Shown here in pieces: positions 16,848 through 24,299 of a stretch of 64,000 nt of DNA. A program made the position numbers and the translations under genes. How positions within the stretch are numbered: position 1 is the stretch's first letter; every line of letters begins with the position of its first letter. The notes below the pieces were generated by a model, which was not told where the DNA came from, ran no database searches, and saw only the letters and a program-made list of their open reading frames with translations. This stretch comes from Streptomyces violaceoruber (lineage in GTDB: Bacteria; Actinomycetota; Actinomycetes; Streptomycetales; Streptomycetaceae). The DNA lies in contig JODI01000014.1 in NCBI GenBank assembly GCA_000720805.1, positions 124,001-188,000 of the forward strand, given 5' to 3'.

Positions 16848-18674
16848 TTACGGCTGGAACCGCAGCACCTGCGGGTCGTGGTCGCTGATCTGGTCGTGGA
16901 ACTCCGAGTTGATGTGCACGCTGTCGTACTCGAAGTCGCAGCCGCGCCGGATCGACGGGCTCACCAGGATCTGGTCCAGGACCTGGCTGTTGCCCTGGTA
17001 GTCATAGGTGTACCGCTCGCTCTTCGGCAGCGACTTGATCGCCGACCACAGCTCACCGTCACCCTCGAGGATCTCGGCGGTGTCGGAGAACTCGAAGTCG
17101 TTGATGTCGCCGAGGGCGATGACGTCCGCGTTCTTCTGGGTGTCGAGGATGTCCTTGACGAATCCGTTCACCAGCGCCGCCTGCTGGTGGCGCTGCGTCT
17201 CGGAGCTGCGCACCGGCGGCTGGTACTGCGCGGTCAGCCCCTGGTCGCCGCCCTTGGAGTTGAAGTGGTTGGCGATCACGAAGACCGTCCGGCCACGGAA
17301 GACGAACTCGCCGGCCAGCGGCTTGCGGCTGCTGGTCCAGGCGGCGTTCGCCGGGTCGATCCGGCCGGGGGAGAGGGTCAGCGCGGCCTTGCCGTGGTCC
17401 CTGGTGACGCCGACGGCGGTCGTGGCGTCGCCGCCCGCGCGGTCCGTGAAGGACACCCGCTCCGGGTTGAACAGGAACACCTGGCGGATGTTGCCGCCCG
17501 GCTCGCCGCCGTCCGCGTTGTTCACCGGGTCGATGGACCGGTACGCGTACTTCGGGCCGCCCGCCGCGACGATCGCGTCGATCAGCTTGGTCACCGTCCG
17601 GTCGGCGGCCACCGTCCCGTCGTTCGTCGCGCCGTTGTCGTCCTGGATCTCCTCCAGCGACACGATGTCGGGCGACTGGAGGTTGTGCACGATCGCGGCG
17701 GCGTGCTCCTCGAAGGTGGCGTCCGCCGGGTCGAGGTTCTCGACGTTGTACGTCGCGACCGCCAGCTCGCCCCTCTTCTGCTTCTCGGTGGTCTCGCGCT
17801 CCAGACCGGCGCTCTTCAGCGTGCCGATCTGGTTCGCGACCAGGGTGTAGCCGCCGAACTGGTTGTAGTCCAGCGGGCCCGTGGTGGTGCCGGCCAGGGT
17901 GTCACCGACGTTCGCGACCGGGAAGGCGGCCGTCGAGCCCAGTGACTGGATCTGCAGCCGGCCCGTGTTCTGGGAGTCGTACGAGCCGTAGACCGTGCCG
18001 CCGCGGCGGTCTCGGTTCTCGTAGGGCTTCACCGTGACCCACAGCTCGGTGTACGGGTCGGTGGCGGTGACCACGCGGGCGTCGGCGACCTGGACGTTCA
18101 TGCCCTCCAGGGACTCGTAGTAGTCCAGGGCGTATCTTGAGGGCCGCAGCGGCAGGGCGTTGACCGAGCCGTTCGCGGCCGCGTCGCCGGCCGGAGCGTA
18201 GGCGCCCGGCACCGACCTCGCGGAGACGACGGTGGCGGCCGGGACCGTGTTGCCGCCGGAGACGACGGTGACCGTCGGCTTGGTGATCTCGGTCACCGTC
18301 TGGTTGCCGGAGGAGGTGCCGCCGGGGACGTACTCCGACACCGTGCCGGAGACGGTCACCGCGTCACCGGCGGCGACCTTCGGCGTGGAGCTGGTGAAGA
18401 CGAAGACGCCCTCGCTGGTGGCCGGGTCGGCGTCCGGGTTCGGGTCCTGCATCCAGAAGCCCTTGGACGAGCCGTACGTGCGCACACCGGTGACGATGCC
18501 GGTCACGTCCGTGACCTGCTGGCCGGCGTACGGCGATATCCGGGTGGTGCCCTGGATGTCATGGATGCGCACGGAGTCGGCGTGCGCGGGCGAGGTGAGG
18601 ACGACGGTCGAGGCCGCGGAACAGACGGCGGCGACGGTGAGCGCGGCGAGACGCGCGGAAGACTTGCTCGGCAA
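16848..18674 (-). CDS. Secreted endonuclease/exonuclease/phosphatase-family nuclease
   Basis: A protein of about 608 residues with a Sec signal peptide (cleavage near SPAHA-DS). An OB-fold-like YhcR domain follows (VRIHDIQGTTRISPYAGQQVTDVTGIVTG), then an EEP nuclease domain with ATYNVENLD, SLEEIQDDNG, ANHFNSKGG, ALGDINDF and SDHDP, the metal and catalytic residues of DNase I-like enzymes. This is the ExeM/NucH type of extracellular DNase. TTG 18674 is chosen because GGAGGG lies six bases upstream; ATG 18698 in the same frame has no ribosome site. Two copies of a 14-bp motif lie upstream. Confidence 0.88.
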   Translation of the reverse strand: MPSKSSARLAALTVAAVCSAASTVVLTSPAHADSVRIHDIQGTTRISPYAGQQVTDVTGIVTGVRTYGSSKGFWMQDPNPDADPATSEGVFVFTSSTPKVAAGDAVTVSGTVSEYVPGGTSSGNQTVTEITKPTVTVVSGGNTVPAATVVSARSVPGAYAPAGDAAANGSVNALPLRPSRYALDYYESLEGMNVQVADARVVTATDPYTELWVTVKPYENRDRRGGTVYGSYDSQNTGRLQIQSLGSTAAFPVANVGDTLAGTTTGPLDYNQFGGYTLVANQIGTLKSAGLERETTEKQKRGELAVATYNVENLDPADATFEEHAAAIVHNLQSPDIVSLEEIQDDNGATNDGTVAADRTVTKLIDAIVAAGGPKYAYRSIDPVNNADGGEPGGNIRQVFLFNPERVSFTDRAGGDATTAVGVTRDHGKAALTLSPGRIDPANAAWTSSRKPLAGEFVFRGRTVFVIANHFNSKGGDQGLTAQYQPPVRSSETQRHQQAALVNGFVKDILDTQKNADVIALGDINDFEFSDTAEILEGDGELWSAIKSLPKSERYTYDYQGNSQVLDQILVSPSIRRGCDFEYDSVHINSEFHDQISDHDPQVLRFQP

Positions 18675-18756
18675 CGGGATCCCTCCGGGGACGTACATGG
18701 GCGCCGGGACGAGGGTGGTGCGTGGAACGACGGAGCGCTACCGGTGGGGCGGTGGC

Positions 18757-18809
18757 GACGCGCGTAGAAAATACAGTGAACAGGTGTCCAGCAGGTTTCT
18801 ACGCGCGTC
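18757..18809. promoter_or_regulatory. Inverted pair of GACGCGCGTAGAAA motifs
   Basis: GACGCGCGTAGAAA occurs at 18757-18770 and, inverted, at 18796-18809, 25 bases apart, between the divergent nuclease and 18951 genes. On the minus strand the second copy extends to the 19-mer TGACGCGCGTAGAAACCTG (18810 down to 18792), which recurs exactly at 63355-63373 in front of a secreted phosphatase. It is probably a binding site or part of a promoter; the protein that recognises it is not known to me. Confidence 0.6.
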
Positions 18810-18950
18810 AATCTCCTGCCGTGCCAGGCCACTTGTCAAGGTTTCAGCCATGTCCGGGCCATGACCGGCAGATGGACCGGGCGACATGGGTGGAAATCCG
18901 TCTAGGCTGAGCGGCTGAGTGGTAGGACGCGTCCCTAGGAGAATCAGCCG

Positions 18951-20387
18951 ATGTCAGACAGCTCCCCCTTGCCGCCGGTACTGCTGCGCCCCGAAGCGGA
19001 GCTGGCGCGGGACGCGCTGTCCACGCCACTGCTGTCCCGGGCCGCGCGGCTCGCCCGCTGGGCCGGCCCGGACACCCGCGTCGACGCCGGGGGCGAGCTC
19101 GTCGACGAGCAACTGCCCGCCGCGGCCGAGGTCCTCGGGCTGAGCGGGGACGAGGCTGCGGCGTACGCGAGCGAGGCCTGGCGGGTCGCCTTCGACACCG
19201 GGCTCGTCGAGGTCGTCGACGAGGAGGCCGGCACCGTCACGACCGGCGAGGACCTGGACCTGCTCACCGCGGGCTCCCCGCACGACGTGCTCAGCGTGTG
19301 GCTCGGGGCGCTGGAGACCGTCCTGGCCGACGCGAGCGTGCCGGACCTGGACGACCTGGTCGACGCGATGAACTCCGAACGAGGGGACGGCGAGATCGAC
19401 TTCTCCGCCCTGGACTGGGACCCCGAGGCCGAGGCGGAGTTCCTGGACGGCGTGCTCGGCAACCTGTACCTGCTCACCGTCTCGGGCGACGGGACCGGCG
19501 ACAGTCCCGTGCCGCTGCCCGCGCTGGCCGCCTCGGTGATCGTGCCCAGCGACATGGGGGAGCCCACCAACGCCGTGCTGGAACAGGTCTCCGACGCGAT
19601 GATGCGGCTGGACGACCAGTTCCGCCTCCTCGAACCGGCCGGACTCGTGGAGTACCAGCCCGTCGACGAGGCGCTGATGGCGGACACCGAGGAGGAGCCC
19701 CCGGCCCCCCTCGACGAGACCGACGTCGCGCGCTACGGCATGGTCCGGCTGACCCCGCTCGGCCTGTACGGACTGCGGGCCCGGCTGCTGGAGGCCGGCG
19801 TGGAGGTGCCCGCGGTCGGCGACCTCGCGGACAAGGGCGCCGACGCCCTGCTCGACGGCACGGCGACCTTCCCCCCGACGGCGGCCCGGGCCGAGACGGA
19901 ACAGTGGCTGGCCCGCCGCGAACCCCTCGCCGCGGCACGGGAGTTGCTGGCGGCGGCGCGCGGCCTGGACGCGGGCGGCCCGCTGCGGCGCCTGCTGTGC
20001 CAGCAGGCGCTGTCCCTGGTGGGCACCGAGGCCGAACCGGCCCTGCGGGAGGTCCTCGACGACCCCGAACTGGGCGGGCTGGCCCGCGTCTGGCTCACCG
20101 AGCGCGGCGCCCCGGACGTCCCCGCGCCCTCCGAGGACCTGGTCTTCTGGCTGACCGTCGACACGGTCGCCGCCCAGCTGGCCGCCGAGGGCAACTCCGA
20201 CGAGCTGAGGGACCTCGTCGCGGGCCTCGCCCAGCAGCACGGCGGCTTCTTCGCGGCGGCCTGGCGGGTCGACCACCCGGCCACGGCGGACGTGCTGGAG
20301 GCGATGGGACGGCTGCATCCGGACAAGCGGATCGCCAAGGAGGCCCGCAAGGCCGCGTTCAAGGCGCGGTCACAGCAAGGGGGTTGA
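18951..20387 (+). CDS. Conserved acidic cytoplasmic protein, unknown
   Basis: A 478-residue, strongly acidic, Leu/Ala-rich protein without signal peptide, membrane helix or recognisable motif. The first 300 residues contain repeated helical stretches (AEVLGLSGDEAAAYASEAWRVAFDTGLVEVVDEEAG and similar); the C-terminus ends basic (KRIAKEARKAAFKARSQQGG). AGGAG precedes the ATG. Sequences like this are common in Streptomyces without an assigned role, and I do not recognise a function. Confidence 0.75.
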   Translation: MSDSSPLPPVLLRPEAELARDALSTPLLSRAARLARWAGPDTRVDAGGELVDEQLPAAAEVLGLSGDEAAAYASEAWRVAFDTGLVEVVDEEAGTVTTGEDLDLLTAGSPHDVLSVWLGALETVLADASVPDLDDLVDAMNSERGDGEIDFSALDWDPEAEAEFLDGVLGNLYLLTVSGDGTGDSPVPLPALAASVIVPSDMGEPTNAVLEQVSDAMMRLDDQFRLLEPAGLVEYQPVDEALMADTEEEPPAPLDETDVARYGMVRLTPLGLYGLRARLLEAGVEVPAVGDLADKGADALLDGTATFPPTAARAETEQWLARREPLAAARELLAAARGLDAGGPLRRLLCQQALSLVGTEAEPALREVLDDPELGGLARVWLTERGAPDVPAPSEDLVFWLTVDTVAAQLAAEGNSDELRDLVAGLAQQHGGFFAAAWRVDHPATADVLEAMGRLHPDKRIAKEARKAAFKARSQQGG

Positions 20388-20548
20388 GGCGCAGCGGGCT
20401 CGGTCGAGGCGGGGAGGGCTCGCGCGCGGTGCGTGCGGCCCCGGCCCCTGCCGCCGGGTGCGCTTTGTCCTGCCGAGGCAAGCCCGTTTGGTTCTCTTGG
20501 GGCTGTGCGTACGGATTCATGGAAGCGCATCCCCTGACGTCGCCCGGT

Positions 20549-20570
20549 GTTCAACCGGCGTTCAGGCGTG
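20549..20570 (+). promoter_or_regulatory. PHO-box-like direct repeat (PhoP site)
   Basis: Two 11-base units, GTTCAACCGGC and GTTCAGGCGTG, lie head to tail with the GTTCA cores exactly 11 bases apart. Streptomyces PhoP binds 11-base direct repeat units with a GTTCA-type core. The site is 68 bp upstream of the PhoX-type phosphatase start, so phosphate control is likely. Confidence 0.6.
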
Positions 20571-20637
20571 GGCGGGACGGTGGCGCGGACCGAGGTCCGC
20601 CACCCTCCACGGCACATCCACCGTCACAGGAGACACC

Positions 20638-22095
20638 ATGTCGCTCACCCGCAGGGACTTCGCCAGAAACTCCGCGATCACCGGTGCCGGTGTCGCGCTG
20701 GCGGGCAGCGTCGGCGCCCTCGCCACCGCACCCAACGCCCTCGCGTCCACGGACACCGCCCCGCAGGCCGGGTCCGCCGCAGAGGAATCGGCCGCGCACG
20801 GAGGTGTCGGGTACGGACCCCTGCTCCCCGACCCCAAGGGCCTGCTCGCGCTGCCCGCCGGGTTCACGTACCGCGTCATCACCTACAGCGGCAGGACCAA
20901 GCTGGAGTCGGGTGAGTTCACCCCCTCCAACCACGACGGCACGGCCACCTTCGACGGCCCGCGCGGCACCACCCTCCTCGTCAACAACCACGAGCTCAAG
21001 GGTCCGCGCGCCAACTGGCCCCACCCCGTGCCGCTCACCGAGGGCCTCGTCTACGACCCGGCCGCCTCCGGCGGCTGCACGGTCGTCGAGGTCCGCCCCG
21101 GCGGACGCGTCGCGGAGTGGGTCGGCATCGCCGGCACCTCCACCAACTGCGCGGGCGGCAGCACTCCTTGGGGCACCTGGCTCACCGGCGAGGAGACCGA
21201 GGACAAGGCCGGTCAGAACGGCATGACCAAGGACCACGGCTACATCTTCGAGGTCGACCCGGAGGACCGCCGCGCCAACCGCGACCCCAAGCCCGTCAAG
21301 GCGTTCGGCCGGTACGCCCACGAGGCGGTCGTCATCGACCCCAGGCGCGGCCACGCCTACCTCACCGAGGACGCCTCCGGCCCCAACGGCCTGCTCTTCC
21401 GCTGGACCCCGCCGGCGGGCTTCCACCACGGCCGCGGCAAGCTGCGCGCCCTCGCCGACAACGCGGGGGTCCTGCAGGCCTTCAAGTGCTTCGACTCCGG
21501 CGGCAAGTTCGTCGACGACCTCTCCCGCGCCACCAGGATCGGCACGGTGTACGGCGTCGACTGGGTCGACGTCCCCGACCGCGACGCCAAGACGGTCTCC
21601 GTCCGCAAGCAGTTCACCGACGGCCAGGTCACCCGCGCCCGCAAGCTCGAGGGCATGTGGTGGGGCGACGGCGGCGCGTACGTCGTCTCCTCGTACGCCC
21701 GCGAGGAGAGCCCCGTCCAGCACGACGGCCAGGTCTGGTTCTACGACCCCAGGCGCCGCACCCTGACCCTGAAGGTCCTGCTCGGCGTCAACCCGGACCC
21801 GTCCGTCGACGGCGCCTTCGACGGCCCCGACAACATCACCGTCTCCCCCTACGGCGGCCTCGTCATCGCCGAGGACGGCGAGGGCGTCCAGCACCTGTTC
21901 GGCGCCACCGACAGCGGCCGCACCTACCCCATCGCCCGGAACGAACTCAACATCGGTACCGAAGAAGAGCCGGAATACAGCGAGTTCACCGGCGTCACCT
22001 TCTCGCCCGACGGCCGCACCCTGTACGCCAACATCCAGACGCCGGGCATCATGCTGGCCATTACCGGCCCCTGGAAGCGGCAGAAGCGCGGCTGA
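20638..22095 (+). CDS. Tat-exported PhoX-type alkaline phosphatase (DUF839)
   Basis: A 485-residue protein with a twin-arginine signal (SLTRRDFARNSAITGAGVALAG) and the PhoX/DUF839 beta-propeller. Family landmarks include TFDGPRGTTLLVNNHELKGP, NCAGGSTPWGTWLTGEETE, FGRYAHEAVVIDP and PDNITVSPYGGLVIAEDGEG. PhoX enzymes use calcium and iron and release phosphate outside the cell. ATG 20638 follows AGGAGACACC. Regulation by PhoP is suggested by the repeat at 20549-20570. It could instead be a PhoX-like protein with another ester as substrate. Confidence 0.88.
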   Translation: MSLTRRDFARNSAITGAGVALAGSVGALATAPNALASTDTAPQAGSAAEESAAHGGVGYGPLLPDPKGLLALPAGFTYRVITYSGRTKLESGEFTPSNHDGTATFDGPRGTTLLVNNHELKGPRANWPHPVPLTEGLVYDPAASGGCTVVEVRPGGRVAEWVGIAGTSTNCAGGSTPWGTWLTGEETEDKAGQNGMTKDHGYIFEVDPEDRRANRDPKPVKAFGRYAHEAVVIDPRRGHAYLTEDASGPNGLLFRWTPPAGFHHGRGKLRALADNAGVLQAFKCFDSGGKFVDDLSRATRIGTVYGVDWVDVPDRDAKTVSVRKQFTDGQVTRARKLEGMWWGDGGAYVVSSYAREESPVQHDGQVWFYDPRRRTLTLKVLLGVNPDPSVDGAFDGPDNITVSPYGGLVIAEDGEGVQHLFGATDSGRTYPIARNELNIGTEEEPEYSEFTGVTFSPDGRTLYANIQTPGIMLAITGPWKRQKRG

Positions 22096-22154
22096 CACTC
22101 TCCCTGAATAAATTCGCTCGCCCGACCCGAGGCCGTTCTCCTAAGGTTATGCAC

Positions 22155-22292
22155 GTCCAGGTGCGAAGGCAGGACCTACTTCCACTGATAATGGGGCGGC
22201 CGCGGGTTCGAGTCCCGCCACCGGTACAACAGGCCGGTGTAGCTCAGGGGTCAGAGCACCTACGTCGGTTCCGCCGACTTCGATCTCTGGAC
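22155..22292 (+). ncRNA. Y-RNA-like ncRNA A with permuted tRNA-like module
   Basis: The ends pair as GTCCAG (22155-22160) with CTGGAC (22287-22292). An internal loop GTG/ATCT follows, then CGAA/TTCG (22164-22167/22279-22282) and GGCAGGAC/GTTCCGCC (22168-22175/22268-22275). Inside, read 5' to 3', are a T-arm GCGGG-TTCGAGT-CCCGC (22202-22218), an acceptor-like stem closed on itself (CACCGGT 22219-22225 with GCCGGTG 22233-22239), TA at tRNA positions 8-9, and a D-arm GCTC-AGGGGTCA-GAGC (22242-22257). This is tRNA order cut at the anticodon. A possible -10 (TAAGGT) lies at 22142. Bacterial Y RNAs encoded beside Ro genes are known to mimic tRNA. Confidence 0.82.
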
Positions 22293-22310
22293 ACCACAAC
22301 TTCATCGCAC

Positions 22311-22382
22311 CTCCCGGTGCGCAGGCTGCGGCTACTTCCCTTGCACAGTGAATCAGTGCCGCAGCCGATCCGATCTCGGGAG
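22311..22382 (+). ncRNA. Y-RNA-like ncRNA B, simple hairpin without tRNA module
   Basis: The same stem plan as RNA A but only 72 bases. CTCCCG pairs with CGGGAG (22311-22316/22377-22382), with the internal loop GTG/ATCT. CG/CG follows, then CA/GATC, then a 9-bp helix GGCTGCGGC/GCCGCAGCC (22324-22332/22358-22366). The 25-base terminal loop starts TACTTC. The shared 5' block GGTGCGCAGGCTG and 3' block GATCTCGGGA match RNAs A and C. It may be a minimal Ro-binding RNA, or a processed segment of one long transcript, since only 18 and 14 bases separate it from its neighbours. Confidence 0.7.
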
Positions 22383-22396
22383 GCGCGGCAGATGGT

Positions 22397-22548
22397 GGGT
22401 GCCCGGTGCGCAGGCAGCGGATACTTCAGGGGCCTGGTCAAGAAATTGGTGCGGGTTCGAATCCCGTCATCGGCCCGGGGCCGATGTGGCGAAAAACGGA
22501 AGACGCGCCAGGTGTAAGCCCGTCGCCGACCCCTGACCTCGGACACCC
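22397..22548 (+). ncRNA. Y-RNA-like ncRNA C with permuted tRNA-like module
   Basis: The outer stem is GGGTG-C-CCG/CGG-A-CACCC (22397-22405/22540-22548), with loop GTGCGCA against a GACCT-containing strand and a helix GGCAGCGG/CCGTCGCC (22413-22420/22520-22527). Inside are an anticodon-stem equivalent CCTGG/CCAGG (22433-22437/22508-22512), a T-arm GCGGG-TTCGAAT-CCCGT (22451-22467), and a perfect 7-bp acceptor-like stem CATCGGC/GCCGATG (22468-22474/22480-22486) closed by CCGGG. TG at positions 8-9 and a D-arm-like GCG/CGC (22489-22491/22504-22506) with GG in its loop complete it. It ends about 50 bases before the rsr ATG. Confidence 0.8.
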
Positions 22549-22600
22549 TCCATTTGTCGCGCCTCCCTCCGAAACAGCAAAGAATTCGGGGGAATTCATC

Positions 22601-24181
22601 ATGGCGCGGTTCAACTCCAAGGCGGCCCGGGCTCAGCCCACTTCGCGTGTCACCTCCACGGGGCGTGTGCTCCGTACCTACGAGGGCGGCCGCGGCCGCG
22701 AGCGCGACACACGTTCCGAGCTCTTCCTTCTGGCGGTCGCCAACTTCGTCTCGCAGCAGACCTTCTACGAGAGCGGCGCGGACCGCGACGACCGGTTCGC
22801 GAAGCTCGTACGCCGGCTCGCCGTCGAGGACCCGGCCTGGACCGCCGGCCTGCTCGGCTGGCTGCGCGGCGAGGGAAACCTCCGTACGGCCTCCCTCGTG
22901 GGCGCCGCCGAGTACGTGAAGGCACGCCTCGACGCGGGCGCCACCGACGGCCCGGCCAACCGGCAGGTCGTGGCGTCCGTTCTGCAGCGCCCCGACGAGC
23001 CGGGAGAGCTGCTCGCGTACTGGACGGCGACGTACGGTCGCAGCGTTCCCAAGCCCGTCAAGCGCGGGATCGCCGACGCCGTACGCCGCCTGTACCACGG
23101 CAAGTCGCTGCTGAAGTACGACACCGCGTCCAAGGGCTACCGCTTCGGCGACATCCTCAACCTGGTGCACGCGGCCCCGGACCCGGACAAGCCGTGGCAG
23201 GGCGAGCTGTTCCAGTACGCCCTCGACCGCCGGCACCACCCGGACACGGCGGTGCCGCCCGCGTCGAACCGCGTGCTCACCGCGCACCGCGAGCTCATGG
23301 CGCTGCCGGTGGCGGAGCGGCGCGCGGTCGTCACCTCGGAGGCAGGCGCCGAGCGGCTCGCGGCGGCGGGGATGACGTGGGAGGCGCTGGCGGGCTGGCT
23401 CCAGGGGCCGATGGACAAGGAGGCCTGGGAGGCCGTGATTCCGTCCATGGGACCGATGGCGCTCGTCCGCAACCTGCGCAACTTCGACGAGGCCGGGGTC
23501 TGCGACGAGGTCGCGGCGCGGGTGGCGGCCCGGATCAGCGACCCGGCGGAGGTCGCGCGCTCGCGGCAGTTCCCGTTCCGCTACCTCGCCGCGTACCAGC
23601 ACGCCCCGTCGCTGCGCTGGTCGTACCCGCTGGAGCAGGCGCTCGGCCACTCGCTGGCCAACGTGCCCGCACTGCCCGGCCGGACGCTGGTACTGGTCGA
23701 CCGGTCGGGCTCGATGTGGGCGCCGCTGTCCGACCGCTCGGAGCTGAAGCGGGCCGACGCGGCGGCGATCTTCGGCACGGCGCTCGCGCTGCGGGCTGCG
23801 GACGCGGACCTCGTCGAGTTCGGCACCGGCAGCAACAAGATCAAGTACCGCCGGGGGGAGTCCGTGCTGAAGATCCTCGGCCGCTTCGGCGACCTGGGCG
23901 GCACCGACACCACCAAGGCCGTGCGCCGCCACTACAAGAAGCACGACCGGGTGCTGATCGTCACCGACGAGCAGTACGCCTTCAGCCACCACGGTGACCC
24001 GACCGAACAGGTCCCGGCGAACGTGCCGGTCTACACCTGGAACCTCGCCGGATACCGGGCGGGCCACGGCCCGTCGGGCAAGGCGAACCGGCACACCTTC
24101 GGGGGGCTTTCGGACGCGGCCTTCCGGATGGTCCCGCTGCTCGAAGCGGCACGGGACGCCGACTGGCCCTGGGCTGCCTGA
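22601..24181 (+). CDS. rsr: Ro60 ortholog (TROVE + vWA domain), Y-RNA-binding protein
   Basis: A 526-residue Ro protein of normal length. The N-terminal two thirds are the helical TROVE ring (TRSELFLLAVANFVSQQTFYESGADRDDRFAKLVRRLAVEDPAWTAGLLGWLRGEGNLRTAS). From about residue 360 comes a von Willebrand A domain with an intact MIDAS: DRSGS at 367-371 and GGTDT later. Ro rings bind Y RNA on the outside and misfolded RNA ends in the cavity; in Deinococcus the Y RNA tethers Ro to PNPase. ATG 22601 has GGGGGAA upstream. The three Y-RNA-like genes directly upstream are its likely partners, and a UUCG-loop terminator follows. Confidence 0.96.
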   Translation: MARFNSKAARAQPTSRVTSTGRVLRTYEGGRGRERDTRSELFLLAVANFVSQQTFYESGADRDDRFAKLVRRLAVEDPAWTAGLLGWLRGEGNLRTASLVGAAEYVKARLDAGATDGPANRQVVASVLQRPDEPGELLAYWTATYGRSVPKPVKRGIADAVRRLYHGKSLLKYDTASKGYRFGDILNLVHAAPDPDKPWQGELFQYALDRRHHPDTAVPPASNRVLTAHRELMALPVAERRAVVTSEAGAERLAAAGMTWEALAGWLQGPMDKEAWEAVIPSMGPMALVRNLRNFDEAGVCDEVAARVAARISDPAEVARSRQFPFRYLAAYQHAPSLRWSYPLEQALGHSLANVPALPGRTLVLVDRSGSMWAPLSDRSELKRADAAAIFGTALALRAADADLVEFGTGSNKIKYRRGESVLKILGRFGDLGGTDTTKAVRRHYKKHDRVLIVTDEQYAFSHHGDPTEQVPANVPVYTWNLAGYRAGHGPSGKANRHTFGGLSDAAFRMVPLLEAARDADWPWAA

Positions 24182-24188
24182 ACCGGCT

Positions 24189-24214
24189 GTGGCCCGCACT
24201 TCGGTGCGGGCCAC
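24189..24214 (+). terminator. rsr terminator with UUCG tetraloop
   Basis: An 11-bp perfect stem (GTGGCCCGCAC and its complement) is closed by TTCG seven bases after the rsr stop. A diverged copy recurs at 24649-24674 after the partial rsr duplicate. Confidence 0.85.
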
Positions 24215-24299
24215 ATGCGCGGAGGCTCCAGGGTGCCGTGAACCCCGGTCGGCACATCCCGAAGCGTGGGGGCGGTCCGCGCCCGACCGCACGCCGTCG

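Noticed and set aside
22233..22474. A conventional tRNA with a large intron, using GCCGGTG at 22233 and CATCGGC at 22468 as acceptor strands
   Set aside because: Each strand has a better local partner (CACCGGT at 22219 and GCCGATG at 22480), no anticodon arm lies between them, and there is no CCA. Two permuted modules explain the sequence better.
22406..22600. Upstream extension of the Ro frame to 22406
   Set aside because: It would run through RNA C, lacks Ro similarity, and ATG 22601 has a ribosome site and the conserved N-terminus.
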